From: Acidimangrovimonas pyrenivorans
Lineage (GTDB): Bacteria; Pseudomonadota; Alphaproteobacteria; Rhodobacterales; Rhodobacteraceae
DNA length: 64,000 bases
Assembly: GCF_042643245.1 (NCBI RefSeq)
Contig: NZ_JBHRSK010000004.1
Location: forward strand, 248,001 to 312,000
Direction of reading: 5' to 3'
Part shown: positions 46,768 through 53,589 of the stretch, piece after piece
How positions within the stretch are numbered: the stretch's first letter is position 1
How the letters are laid out: each line of letters opens with the position of its first letter
Translations under genes and position numbers: made by a program
The notes under the pieces: generated by a model
What the model was told of the DNA's origin: nothing
The model's database searches: none
Seen by the model: only the letters and a program-made list of their open reading frames with translations

Positions 46768-48216
46768 ATGGAGATTCGCGAGGCGCTTACCTTCGACGAT
46801 GTCCTGCTGGTTCCGGCCGCATCCTCCGTGATGCCGTCGACGGCCGATACCTCGACCCATGTCACCCGGTCGATCCGTTTGAACATCCCGCTGCTCAGCT
46901 CGGCGATGGATACGGTGACCGAATCGCGGATGGCGATCGCCATGGCCCAGGCCGGCGGCATGGGCGTGATCCACCGCAACCTGACCATCGAACAGCAGGC
47001 CGACGAGGTCCGCCGGGTCAAGCGTTTCGAAAGCGGCATCGTCTACAACCCGATCACCCTGCGCCCCGACCAGACCCTGGCCGATGCCAAGGAGCTGCAG
47101 GCGCGCTTCAATGTCACCGGCTTCCCGGTGGTTGACGAGACCGGCCGCGTCGTCGGCATCGTCACCAACCGCGACATGCGCTTCGCCAGCGACGACAAGA
47201 CGCCGGTGCGGGTGATGATGACCTCGGACAACCTTGCCGTGCTGACCGAACCGGCCGACCGCGACGAGGCGAAAAGCCTGATGAAGGCGCGGCGGATCGA
47301 GAAGCTGCTGGTCACCGACAAGGACGGCAAGCTGACCGGGCTGCTGACCCTGAAGGACACCGAGATGGCGGTGCTCAACCCGCAGGCCTGCAAGGACGAT
47401 CTCGGCCGGCTGCGCGTCGCCGCCGCCTCGACCGTCGGCAACGAGGGGTTCGAGCGCAGCCAGGCGCTGATCGAGGCCGGGGTCGACATGGTGGTGATCG
47501 ACACCGCCCACGGCCATAGCGAAGGCGTGGCGATGGCGGTCGAGCGGATCAAGACCTTCTCGAACTCGGTCCAGGTCGTCGCCGGCAACGTCGCGACGGG
47601 TGAGGCGACCAAGGCGCTGATCGGCGCCGGGGCGGATGCGGTCAAGGTCGGCATCGGCCCGGGCTCGATCTGCACCACCCGTGTCGTCGCCGGGGTCGGC
47701 GTGCCGCAGCTGACCGCGATCATGGATTCCGCCGCCGCGGCCGGCGATACGCCGGTGATCGCCGATGGCGGCATCAAGTTCTCGGGCGACTTCGCCAAGG
47801 CGATCGCCGCCGGCGCCTCCTGCGCCATGGTCGGCAGCGCCATCGCCGGCACCGACGAGAGCCCGGGCGAGGTGATCCTCTACCAGGGCCGCAGCTACAA
47901 GGTCTATCGCGGCATGGGCTCGCTGGGCGCGATGGCGCGCGGCTCGGCCGACCGCTACTTCCAGAAGGACGCGGCCAGCGACAAGCTGGTGCCCGAGGGG
48001 ATCGAGGGCCAGGTGCCCTACAAGGGCGGCGCCGGGGCGGTGATCCACCAGCTGGTCGGCGGCTTGCGCGCGGCGATGGGCTATACCGGCAACGCGACCG
48101 TGGCCGAGATGCGGAAGAACTGCAAGTTCGTGCGCATCACCGGCGCCGGGCTGAGCGAAAGCCACGTCCACGACGTCCAGATTACCCGCGAGAGCCCGAA
48201 CTATCGCATTGGATAA
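46768..48216 (+). CDS. guaB: Inosine-5'-monophosphate dehydrogenase
   Basis: This 482-aa protein is complete. It has LTFDDVLLVPAASSV, two CBS domains (about residues 95-205), the catalytic loop GIGPGSICTTRVVAGVGVPQ with Cys, and the flap YKGGAGAV. It converts IMP to XMP in guanine nucleotide synthesis. AAGGAGA precedes the ATG by 8 bp. It is the last core gene before composition changes; its 3' end is the left border of the island. Confidence 0.97.
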   Translation: MEIREALTFDDVLLVPAASSVMPSTADTSTHVTRSIRLNIPLLSSAMDTVTESRMAIAMAQAGGMGVIHRNLTIEQQADEVRRVKRFESGIVYNPITLRPDQTLADAKELQARFNVTGFPVVDETGRVVGIVTNRDMRFASDDKTPVRVMMTSDNLAVLTEPADRDEAKSLMKARRIEKLLVTDKDGKLTGLLTLKDTEMAVLNPQACKDDLGRLRVAAASTVGNEGFERSQALIEAGVDMVVIDTAHGHSEGVAMAVERIKTFSNSVQVVAGNVATGEATKALIGAGADAVKVGIGPGSICTTRVVAGVGVPQLTAIMDSAAAAGDTPVIADGGIKFSGDFAKAIAAGASCAMVGSAIAGTDESPGEVILYQGRSYKVYRGMGSLGAMARGSADRYFQKDAASDKLVPEGIEGQVPYKGGAGAVIHQLVGGLRAAMGYTGNATVAEMRKNCKFVRITGAGLSESHVHDVQITRESPNYRIG

Positions 48217-48305
48217 TCAATGAGTTAAGTGGCGCATCTGAGTTCTTGGTGCTTCAAGAAGTGGGAGAACGATGCGGGAACGATGCAAGAACATGTCGTG
48301 TCTGA

Positions 48306-48344
48306 CTGAAGTAAACTGAAGCAAACAGATCAGTTTAACTTCAG
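48306..48344. promoter_or_regulatory. Inverted repeat between guaB and the endonuclease gene
   Basis: CTGAAGTAAACTGA (48306-48319) and TCAGTTTAACTTCAG (48330-48344) pair over 14 bases with one bulge, around a 10-nt loop. ACTGAAG occurs three times here, twice direct and once inverted. It lies about 100 bp before the endonuclease start and could be an operator that delays endonuclease expression, or the guaB terminator. Confidence 0.5.
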
Positions 48345-48440
48345 TCCGACCTTCAGCTTTCATTGAGAATTTCGATTCCGATGTTGCATTCCACGGCCTC
48401 AGCGTGAATCCATTGCGCAACATCAAGTTGTGCGGTGACC

Positions 48441-49175
48441 ATGTTCGAAAAGCTTCTCAAGAATGGATTCGACGTCGCAATCCGGAACCACGCCGGGGCG
48501 ATCATGGCCGTTGATTTTCCAGATCAGGCGCAGGAACTTGTCGATGCGTTGATGGAAGTCTCAATACCAGCGGAGGAGTTGATCGGCTCCGGAGGTGGCG
48601 AGGCGCAGTCTACGCAACGACTTCGCCGGCGTCTCTACGAAGCCGAGTGGCCGAAGCACAACTTCGACTTTCAACTCATCGTCGACGGAAAAGAGACCGT
48701 TTCACACAGCCACGAGATCGACCATGTCCGCCGGAGCGATGCAGGGACGATCGCGCTTGAGATCGAATGGAACAACAAGGACCCGTTCTTCGACCGGGAC
48801 CTCGAAAATTTCCAGCGTCTTCACGGCCAGTCTGCGATCTCGATTGGTGTGATGATCACCCGCGGATCCTCGATGCAGGACGCAATGCAGGGGATCATTC
48901 AGCGCTGCATACAGAAGCACGGCATCATCGACGATGCCGACCTGGTTGACCGGTTCAAGATGAAAGACCGGACAAAGCGGCAGAAAGAGGCTGTCGACAA
49001 ACTGATGCAGCAGCAGATACCGTTTGCTGATGCCTTCGCGAAGCACTTCGTCTCGGACAAGTTCGGGACAGCAACGACGCACTGGTCGAAGCTGAAGGAG
49101 CGGATCGACCGTGGCGTTGGCAATCCGTGCCCAATGCTTCTTATCGGCCTGCCTGTCGGCGTAATCGTAGAGTGA
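48441..49175 (+). CDS. BglII/BstYI-like type II restriction endonuclease
   Basis: This 244-aa protein (ATG 48441; GTG 48435 also possible) has SHEIDHVRRSDAGTIALEIEWNNKDPFFDRDLENFQRLH across residues 90-128 and ISIGVMITRG after it. This pattern, with Asp94 and Glu107/Glu109 as likely metal ligands, is that of the BglII/BstYI restriction-endonuclease family, whose members cut AGATCT or RGATCY. It is oriented towards a PIN gene 6 bp away and shares a compact unit with an MT-A70 methyltransferase. Site specificity is inferred only. Confidence 0.8.
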   Translation: MFEKLLKNGFDVAIRNHAGAIMAVDFPDQAQELVDALMEVSIPAEELIGSGGGEAQSTQRLRRRLYEAEWPKHNFDFQLIVDGKETVSHSHEIDHVRRSDAGTIALEIEWNNKDPFFDRDLENFQRLHGQSAISIGVMITRGSSMQDAMQGIIQRCIQKHGIIDDADLVDRFKMKDRTKRQKEAVDKLMQQQIPFADAFAKHFVSDKFGTATTHWSKLKERIDRGVGNPCPMLLIGLPVGVIVE

Positions 49176-49181
49176 ACAGCT

Positions 49182-49628
49182 TCACGCTTCAGCGGCGGCC
49201 GTCTCTTCCTCTGCTCCATCACCTGGTGGGACGATGAGTTCGAGATCAGGATAGTAGCCGACGTAGTCTTGGCGGTTTGTGGTCCAAAGTGGGATACCCT
49301 CGGCGTCAGCAAGTGCTCCGATGATAAAGTCTGGGAGAACGCCGAGTTTGGGTCCTTTGTTCTCTTGCTTGTATCTTAGGTAGGCTTTTCCTGCTCGAAA
49401 AAGAGCCTCGTTGCTGCAAGGTATGCGATCAAGTCCAAGAGAGGAAATTGCCTCGTCCATTTGATCACGGTTGTCCATCGCCACAGATACCTCACAGTAG
49501 ACGATATCAGAGATAACAGTCGGTCCGTCTGCTTTCAGGTCCTCAAGTCTTTCTGTGGCCCAAGCGTGAAAGTGGTCCTCAGGCTCCAGGAGAGCGATCA
49601 CGATATTCGTATCAAGCAACGTCGTCAT
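49182..49628 (-). CDS. PIN-domain ribonuclease (VapC-like)
   Basis: This 148-aa protein has the PIN acidic residues: TTLLDTNIVIALLEPEDHF (Asp6), VISDIVYCEVSVA (Glu), KLGVLPDFIIGALADAEG (Asp) and WTTNRQDY. It is expected to cleave RNA with Mg2+. No typical VapB antitoxin precedes it; instead its start overlaps by 4 bp the stop of the 364-aa unknown gene, which may be its partner. Last gene of the methyltransferase operon. Confidence 0.85.
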   Translation of the reverse strand: MTTLLDTNIVIALLEPEDHFHAWATERLEDLKADGPTVISDIVYCEVSVAMDNRDQMDEAISSLGLDRIPCSNEALFRAGKAYLRYKQENKGPKLGVLPDFIIGALADAEGIPLWTTNRQDYVGYYPDLELIVPPGDGAEEETAAAEA

Positions 49629-50719
49629 TTTTCGCGTGTCACCCTCAGAAGCTCTTCAAGCGACATAGTCGGCCTGATCCCACTTTCCTTGAGAACGGCA
49701 AGCGCAGATTTGGTTCGAGCGGAGATGAACTCCTTTACATCCAAGTCTTCCATCTCGTCTGGAGAGATGACCTCGAAGCCTGCGACCATTGCGAGTTGTG
49801 AGCAAATGGGAGGAATGCTCTTGAGAATTCTCGGGTTGGTGAGATGGATGGCTCCCCGTGGGCGAGGGTCATTCGGCTGAGCGATGTATGCGTCAGGAGA
49901 CAGGTTACGGGTTCTCTCGACAACATCCTCTGCTGAAAGCCGGCTTCGTCCACCAAGTGCGACGTAGAGCCGGATCAGGTGCTTGATCGCGAGCGATTTT
50001 TCCAAGTTCGAGCCACCTGTCAACTCGAGGAACCCGCTCCGAGCAAGCAGAGATGAATATGCTGATGGTGATGGGCTGCGTCCGGAGATCTTCTCATCTT
50101 CCAGCAATCGGTCGAGTGCAAGAAACAGGCAGTCGACCCACCACCGTTGGACACGCTTGTCATGGAAGTCCTGAATTCGTCCGATTTTGAGCAGGAAATT
50201 CAGGTTCGTGGCGAGTTTCCTGGATGTCTCTGCATGGTATCGAGGATCGTTGTCTACGAAGCGCTGGATGTCATCTGCGTTGATTAGGTTTGTTTTCCAA
50301 TCGAGACTCTCCGCAACATGCTCTCTGACATAGGCATTTGCCCACATTGCTGGCCTGCGTTGGTCCTTCTTGGCCCCTTTCCATCTTCCGGCAAAACTGA
50401 ATAGGAAGGCAAACAGGGCAATTCTGTCGAATGACTCGCCATGTTCCCAAGACAGCGCCTGAAAGACCAACTCGTCGACGCATATCAGGCTCTCGCCATC
50501 TTCTACGCGATTGAAAAGGAAGAAGTTGATCGGGATGTAGTCTGGCCTATTGGTGCGTGAGATTCGCTCCCTGAATAGGTCTCGTGGGATGTCTCTTAGC
50601 TCATCATTGAAACCGATGCGAATGACAGAATGAAGTTCTGAAAGGCCCACGTTGGACCTTCCCCAAGAAAAATTCTTGGTGAAGCTACCAGGCCGCCAGA
50701 TCTCATTTTCGTCTGCCAA
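49625..50719 (-). CDS. Unknown 364-aa protein between methyltransferase and PIN genes
   Basis: I do not recognise this protein. It starts MADENEIWRPGSFTKNFSWG and has no signal peptide or membrane segment. It is rich in Trp, Phe and Arg in its first 200 residues (RRPAMWANAYVREHVAESLDW, VQRWWVDCLFLALDRLLED), and ends with EDLDVKEFISARTKSALAVL. No nuclease, ATPase or helix-turn-helix motif is evident. It sits 12 bp after the MT-A70 gene and overlaps the PIN gene by 4 bp, so it is translated with both. It could be a specificity or sensing subunit, or the neutraliser of the PIN toxin. Confidence 0.8.
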   Translation of the reverse strand: MADENEIWRPGSFTKNFSWGRSNVGLSELHSVIRIGFNDELRDIPRDLFRERISRTNRPDYIPINFFLFNRVEDGESLICVDELVFQALSWEHGESFDRIALFAFLFSFAGRWKGAKKDQRRPAMWANAYVREHVAESLDWKTNLINADDIQRFVDNDPRYHAETSRKLATNLNFLLKIGRIQDFHDKRVQRWWVDCLFLALDRLLEDEKISGRSPSPSAYSSLLARSGFLELTGGSNLEKSLAIKHLIRLYVALGGRSRLSAEDVVERTRNLSPDAYIAQPNDPRPRGAIHLTNPRILKSIPPICSQLAMVAGFEVISPDEMEDLDVKEFISARTKSALAVLKESGIRPTMSLEELLRVTREK

Positions 50720-50731
50720 TGATTGGAGACC

Positions 50732-51400
50732 TCATTCTGCGGCTGAAATACTCGAGTTGTAGGAATACGTCTTCCAAGTCGGCTTGTAGTCGTCGTCAGC
50801 CTGGTTGCCCCAGACAGTCCAGCCGTCGCGCACACCACGGCCGAATAGTTCCAGAAATGGGCCCCATGAGCATGACTCAATGATCGAGTATTGCTCGTCA
50901 GGCTTCCGGCTGTGCTCACGTTTTCGCGTCTTCAGAAGGTCACCATCGGGTTCCACTTGCTCAGGAGCCTCGATGAAGTTCACTTGGCGCCTGCCGGGCT
51001 GCAGAGTGCGTGCGTTCTTGCCGCGGGTCCCGAACAGAAGGATCTCCGTCACGTTCCTGAAGTAGAAGCCGACGCCACGACCATCCGGGCCACCGTCTTT
51101 TCGGATCTTCTCCCACACAATGTGGCTCTTGTAGTCGAAGCCCCACGCTTTCAGCACCTGGAGTCCCTCCGGCAGGAGAGCATTCGGAACCCACAGGTAA
51201 CAGTGCGCCCGATCCTCCAGGTGGTCAGCAACCGGAAGCTCGCAGATCTCTTCGAGCGTCATGGTCGGGTAGCGTGCGAGGCGCTTGTGTTCCGGCGCGA
51301 TCTTCCCAGTCCGGTTCTGGAAGCGCCACGGCGGATCGGCCATCACCGTTGCGAACTTGTCGTCACCGAGAAATTCGCGCAGGTCTTTCGCTGCCGTCAT
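50732..51400 (-). CDS. MT-A70 family DNA N6-adenine methyltransferase
   Basis: This 222-aa protein has ATVMADPPWRFQNR (catalytic DPPW at residues 22-25), CYLWVPNALLPEGLQVLKAWGF, and IVWEKIRKDGGPDGRGVGFYFRNVTEILLFGTRG. These are hallmarks of MT-A70/Ime4-type methyltransferases found in restriction systems and phages. It is presumably the protecting enzyme for the BglII-like nuclease. A perfect inverted repeat lies 15 bp upstream of its ATG at 51400. Confidence 0.9.
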   Translation of the reverse strand: MTAAKDLREFLGDDKFATVMADPPWRFQNRTGKIAPEHKRLARYPTMTLEEICELPVADHLEDRAHCYLWVPNALLPEGLQVLKAWGFDYKSHIVWEKIRKDGGPDGRGVGFYFRNVTEILLFGTRGKNARTLQPGRRQVNFIEAPEQVEPDGDLLKTRKREHSRKPDEQYSIIESCSWGPFLELFGRGVRDGWTVWGNQADDDYKPTWKTYSYNSSISAAE

Positions 51401-51414
51401 TGAGTCGCTCCCCT

Positions 51415-51444
51415 TGTGTTGTTCTTAGTTTGTAGAACAACACA
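51415..51444. promoter_or_regulatory. Perfect 11-bp inverted repeat in the methyltransferase promoter
   Basis: TGTGTTGTTCT (51415-51425) and AGAACAACACA (51434-51444) are exact inverse complements around an 8-nt spacer. The repeat begins 14 bp before the methyltransferase start and covers the space to the divergent side. It fits an operator for autoregulation by the methyltransferase or a dedicated regulator. Confidence 0.65.
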
Positions 51445-51494
51445 TGGTATACGACAATTGGTTCTCTGGCGAGATGGCGGGAATGGAGGCGATC

Positions 51495-51932
51495 ATGGAA
51501 CACCGGCTACAGACAGAAGATGAGCAGAGGGTGCAAGAGTTCCTTGATCGCTACAACGAGCTCTGCCGAGAGTTGGGTCTGGTCGTCGCCGGGATTGGGC
51601 TTCATGTTGACGATTTGCGACCAGGCCATGAGCATGCCTACATCGTCCGCGAACCCGACAAGTCTCTGAGCCTGCGGCATGCTCGTGAGCTTCCTGATCA
51701 GGCGCAGTCGAGGATCCTCCCACGTGTCGGTGATCGTTTCAATGAAGCGTTCAAAGCAGCGCGCGGGAAGCTCGCTGATGTTCAAGAGTTTTTCGTAGAG
51801 CGGTCGGCTGAAGAGACAGAGACGAGCAATGAAGCGAGACGCAATACGCGAGACATGGTCAATCGCAAGCGAGAAGAGCGCGGACTCGGTTCGAGAATCC
51901 ACGGTCGCTTCAAAGACATTCCGGACGACTGA
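51495..51932 (+). CDS. Hypothetical protein (competes with an antisense frame)
   Basis: This 145-aa frame starts at ATG 51495 with GGAGG 5 bp upstream and reads MEHRLQTEDEQRVQEFLDRYNELCRELGLVV, a helical start, then a charged tail. I recognise no domain. A frame of equal quality runs on the opposite strand (51507-51974), and only one is probably real. The longer in-frame ATG at 51444 overlaps the inverted repeat and has no ribosome site. Confidence 0.42.
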   Translation: MEHRLQTEDEQRVQEFLDRYNELCRELGLVVAGIGLHVDDLRPGHEHAYIVREPDKSLSLRHARELPDQAQSRILPRVGDRFNEAFKAARGKLADVQEFFVERSAEETETSNEARRNTRDMVNRKREERGLGSRIHGRFKDIPDD

Positions 51933-51974
51933 ATGGTAGGGGGCTGTATTGCTCTCGAAGCTGATCCGCGGCAC
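51507..51974 (-). CDS. Hypothetical protein (alternative, antisense to the previous entry)
   Basis: From GTG 51974, with GGAG 5 bp upstream, this 155-aa frame reads VPRISFESNTAPYHSVVRNV and contains hydrophobic amphipathic stretches (ALFSLAIDHVSRIASRFIARL). Its third codon positions look slightly richer in G/C than those of the opposing frame, and it is in line with the leftward small genes at 52093-52873. The further extension to 52280 is Arg/Pro-rich noise. Family unknown. Confidence 0.38.
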   Translation of the reverse strand: MPRISFESNTAPYHSVVRNVFEATVDSRTESALFSLAIDHVSRIASRFIARLCLFSRPLYEKLLNISELPARCFERFIETITDTWEDPRLRLIRKLTSMPQAQRLVGFADDVGMLMAWSQIVNMKPNPGDDQTQLSAELVVAIKELLHPLLIFCL

Positions 51975-52092
51975 TTGATCTCCGAGACCAGTCTGCCGCC
52001 GGCCGGGGCAGTGAATGTGCGGGAGATTTGGCGGCCCGCCTCGAGGTATTCGTGGCGGACGGCGCCGGCGGCGACGGGTTAGACATCGACTG

Positions 52093-52386
52093 TCATTTGC
52101 TGACGATCCTGGCCTGGAGCTCGCAGGCGTCTTCCGGGTCCTCTGTGAAGTAATCAGAGATGACTCGGAACAGTCGGTCGTATGTGCGCGAAACGGTCTC
52201 TGCCTCGTCGCTGTCGTCTCCCTCGTAAGCGCGGAGAAGCTCTGCTCCGAAGGCAAGCAAATCTTCGCCCTGTCGCCCAAGCTGCTCCTGCTTCATCAGG
52301 ATCCAGGAAAGAGCCATGAATGCCCCTGGATCAGCGGAGATCTTCGAATTGAGTGTGTCAATGACTGTCATGCCAAGCACTCGCAC
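52093..52386 (-). CDS. Small hypothetical protein, 97 aa
   Basis: It reads MRVLGMTVIDTLNSKISADP, then a helical acidic region (LLRAYEGDDSDEAETVSRTYDRLFRVISDYF). No family recognised. It overlaps the preceding gene by 19 bp; together with 52368-52670 and 52667-52873 it forms a leftward set of overlapping small genes, as seen in phage- or plasmid-derived segments. The start may instead be the second Met. Confidence 0.6.
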   Translation of the reverse strand: MRVLGMTVIDTLNSKISADPGAFMALSWILMKQEQLGRQGEDLLAFGAELLRAYEGDDSDEAETVSRTYDRLFRVISDYFTEDPEDACELQARIVSK

Positions 52387-52670
52387 TTTCCGGAAAACGA
52401 GATAGCCTCGAGGTCATGCCGGCGCGTCACCTCTGCGTTGTAATGACCAACAAGACGCACCTCGAACTGCGCATCGAACCAGTCGTATCCCATCTCCGCA
52501 TACATGCCGATCATCCCAATGAGCTCGTCCGCAGCGCGCTCTGCCGCCGATTTCCAGATGTCTCCGTTCGTGCGGTTTCCGAAGGGTGACGGCCAACTGA
52601 TTGGGAGGCCGTGGATCGCTTCGACGCGGGCAAGGATCCTTTGCTTGAACTCGCGAGCTGATTTCATCAC
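52368..52670 (-). CDS. Small hypothetical protein, 100 aa
   Basis: It reads MMKSAREFKQRILARVEAIHGLP and ends in CECLA, with AAERAADELIGMIGMYAEMGYDWFDAQFEV in the middle. It is helical, soluble, and of unknown family. Its start overlaps the upstream gene by 4 bp (ATGA), which supports genuine translation. Confidence 0.62.
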   Translation of the reverse strand: MMKSAREFKQRILARVEAIHGLPISWPSPFGNRTNGDIWKSAAERAADELIGMIGMYAEMGYDWFDAQFEVRLVGHYNAEVTRRHDLEAISFSGKCECLA

Positions 52671-52873
52671 ACAGCCTCACTCGCAAGAGCACGCATCTGA
52701 TCAATAAGATCAGCAGCATGGATCTCAAGACGGTCGATCTCTTCTTGCAAGTGATCGAGGACAGGATGACCAGGATGATCAAGCCAGAGCTGCAGACGTC
52801 TTTCGCGGCGATCTGCGATAGCTTGCCGCGCGTCTCGGTAGAAGAGCTGAAGTGTGTCAAAGCGGTTTGTCAT
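52667..52873 (-). CDS. Small hypothetical protein, 68 aa
   Basis: It reads MTNRFDTLQLFYRDARQAIADRRERRLQLWLDHPGHPVLDHL and ends LIDQMRALASEAV, a probable coiled-coil or helical hairpin. First of the three overlapping leftward genes; GGAGAACGCAC precedes the ATG. Confidence 0.6.
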   Translation of the reverse strand: MTNRFDTLQLFYRDARQAIADRRERRLQLWLDHPGHPVLDHLQEEIDRLEIHAADLIDQMRALASEAV

Positions 52874-52957
52874 GTGCGTTCTCCTTTGATGAAAAGGAGA
52901 TGCGCCAAGGCGACTGGGACCAAAGTTTTTTTCAGCATGTTTGAGAAAAAATCTCTG

Positions 52958-53272
52958 TCAGATGTCAAGCCGGATGCCATGGCTGGCCGCGGCGTGGCTG
53001 ATGGTGTTGACGGTGTCCCTTGCCTCGGCGAAATCGCTGGCCCGCACTGTCAGAAGGTCGACAAGCAGGTTGGACTTCCGCTTGACGCGAAATGTGTTCT
53101 CAGGTTCGTCGATGTCCTCAGGTGCGTCGTCGGGGATGACGGCGAGGATGTCCCAGTCGCTCCCGGGCCGGGCGTCGCCACGCGCCCTGCTGCCGAACAG
53201 CCAGACCTCGGAAGCGCCAAGTTCAGACTTGCATAGATCTACGAGGATAGTGAGCTCGACATCGTCATTCAT
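52958..53272 (-). CDS. Minimal nucleotidyltransferase (MNT, NTase fold)
   Basis: This 104-aa protein has the pol-beta signature ASEVWLFGSRARGDARPGSDWDILAVIPD: GSRARG and the D-x-D pair SDWDIL. It carries only the minimal NTase domain, like MntA antitoxins that adenylylate HEPN toxins. No HEPN gene is next to it, so it is an orphan. ATG 53272 (MNDDVELTILVDLCK) was preferred to 53314, which would extend into the preceding gene. Confidence 0.82.
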   Translation of the reverse strand: MNDDVELTILVDLCKSELGASEVWLFGSRARGDARPGSDWDILAVIPDDAPEDIDEPENTFRVKRKSNLLVDLLTVRASDFAEARDTVNTISHAAASHGIRLDI

Positions 53273-53387
53273 CTCGATGCTCGATGTCGAATTTGCGAGA
53301 CAGTCGCCGAGCATAAGCTACAGCGAGGATGCTCAGACAGAGTGCCCCGACGGGGATAGACCATTCGTAGAGTGTCATAGGGTGCAT
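53265..53387 (-). CDS. Very small single-helix membrane protein, 40 aa
   Basis: From ATG 53387 it reads MHPMTLYEWSIPVGALCLSILAVAYARRLSRKFDIEHRDE: one transmembrane helix followed by a basic then acidic tail, which is the positive-inside pattern. Its stop overlaps the MNT start by 8 bp, suggesting coupling. A start at the second Met (53378) is equally possible. No family assigned. Confidence 0.45.
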   Translation of the reverse strand: MHPMTLYEWSIPVGALCLSILAVAYARRLSRKFDIEHRDE

Positions 53388-53428
53388 GGTAGCGGTTTGG
53401 GGTTTGAGGGGAAGGTGCAACCTACTCC

Positions 53429-53511
53429 CCTTGCTTACTGTCCCCTCCAGGGGCGCCGCCAGGCGCGATGTCATCCTGACAGCGACATAGTAAGTAAGGC
53501 CCAGTCAGGAT
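53429..53511. other. Candidate origin of transfer (oriT) upstream of the relaxase gene
   Basis: Two overlapping inverted repeats occur: CCTTGCTTACT (53429-53439) with AGTAAGTAAGG (53489-53499), 10 of 11 matching, and ATCCTGAC (53473-53480) with GTCAGGAT (53504-53511), perfect. They interlock, so only one can form at a time. The block ends 78 bp before the relaxase start, where MobV-type oriTs usually lie. The nick site cannot be named. Confidence 0.45.
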
Positions 53512-53589
53512 CTGACAGGAAGTTCTCCAAGGCATGTGGAGCGAACACAGATCGAGGGCTCGATCTCCTGGTCAATCCAGGAGTTCGAC

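Noticed and set aside
45514..48171. In-frame upstream extension of the agmatinase gene to 1206 aa
   Set aside because: The extra part is antisense to guaB and the TehA-like gene and has no protein character; the family start is at 45513.
52718..53236. Plus-strand frame of 172 codons
   Set aside because: It is opposite the 68-aa gene and the nucleotidyltransferase, which have family motifs or ATGA overlaps.
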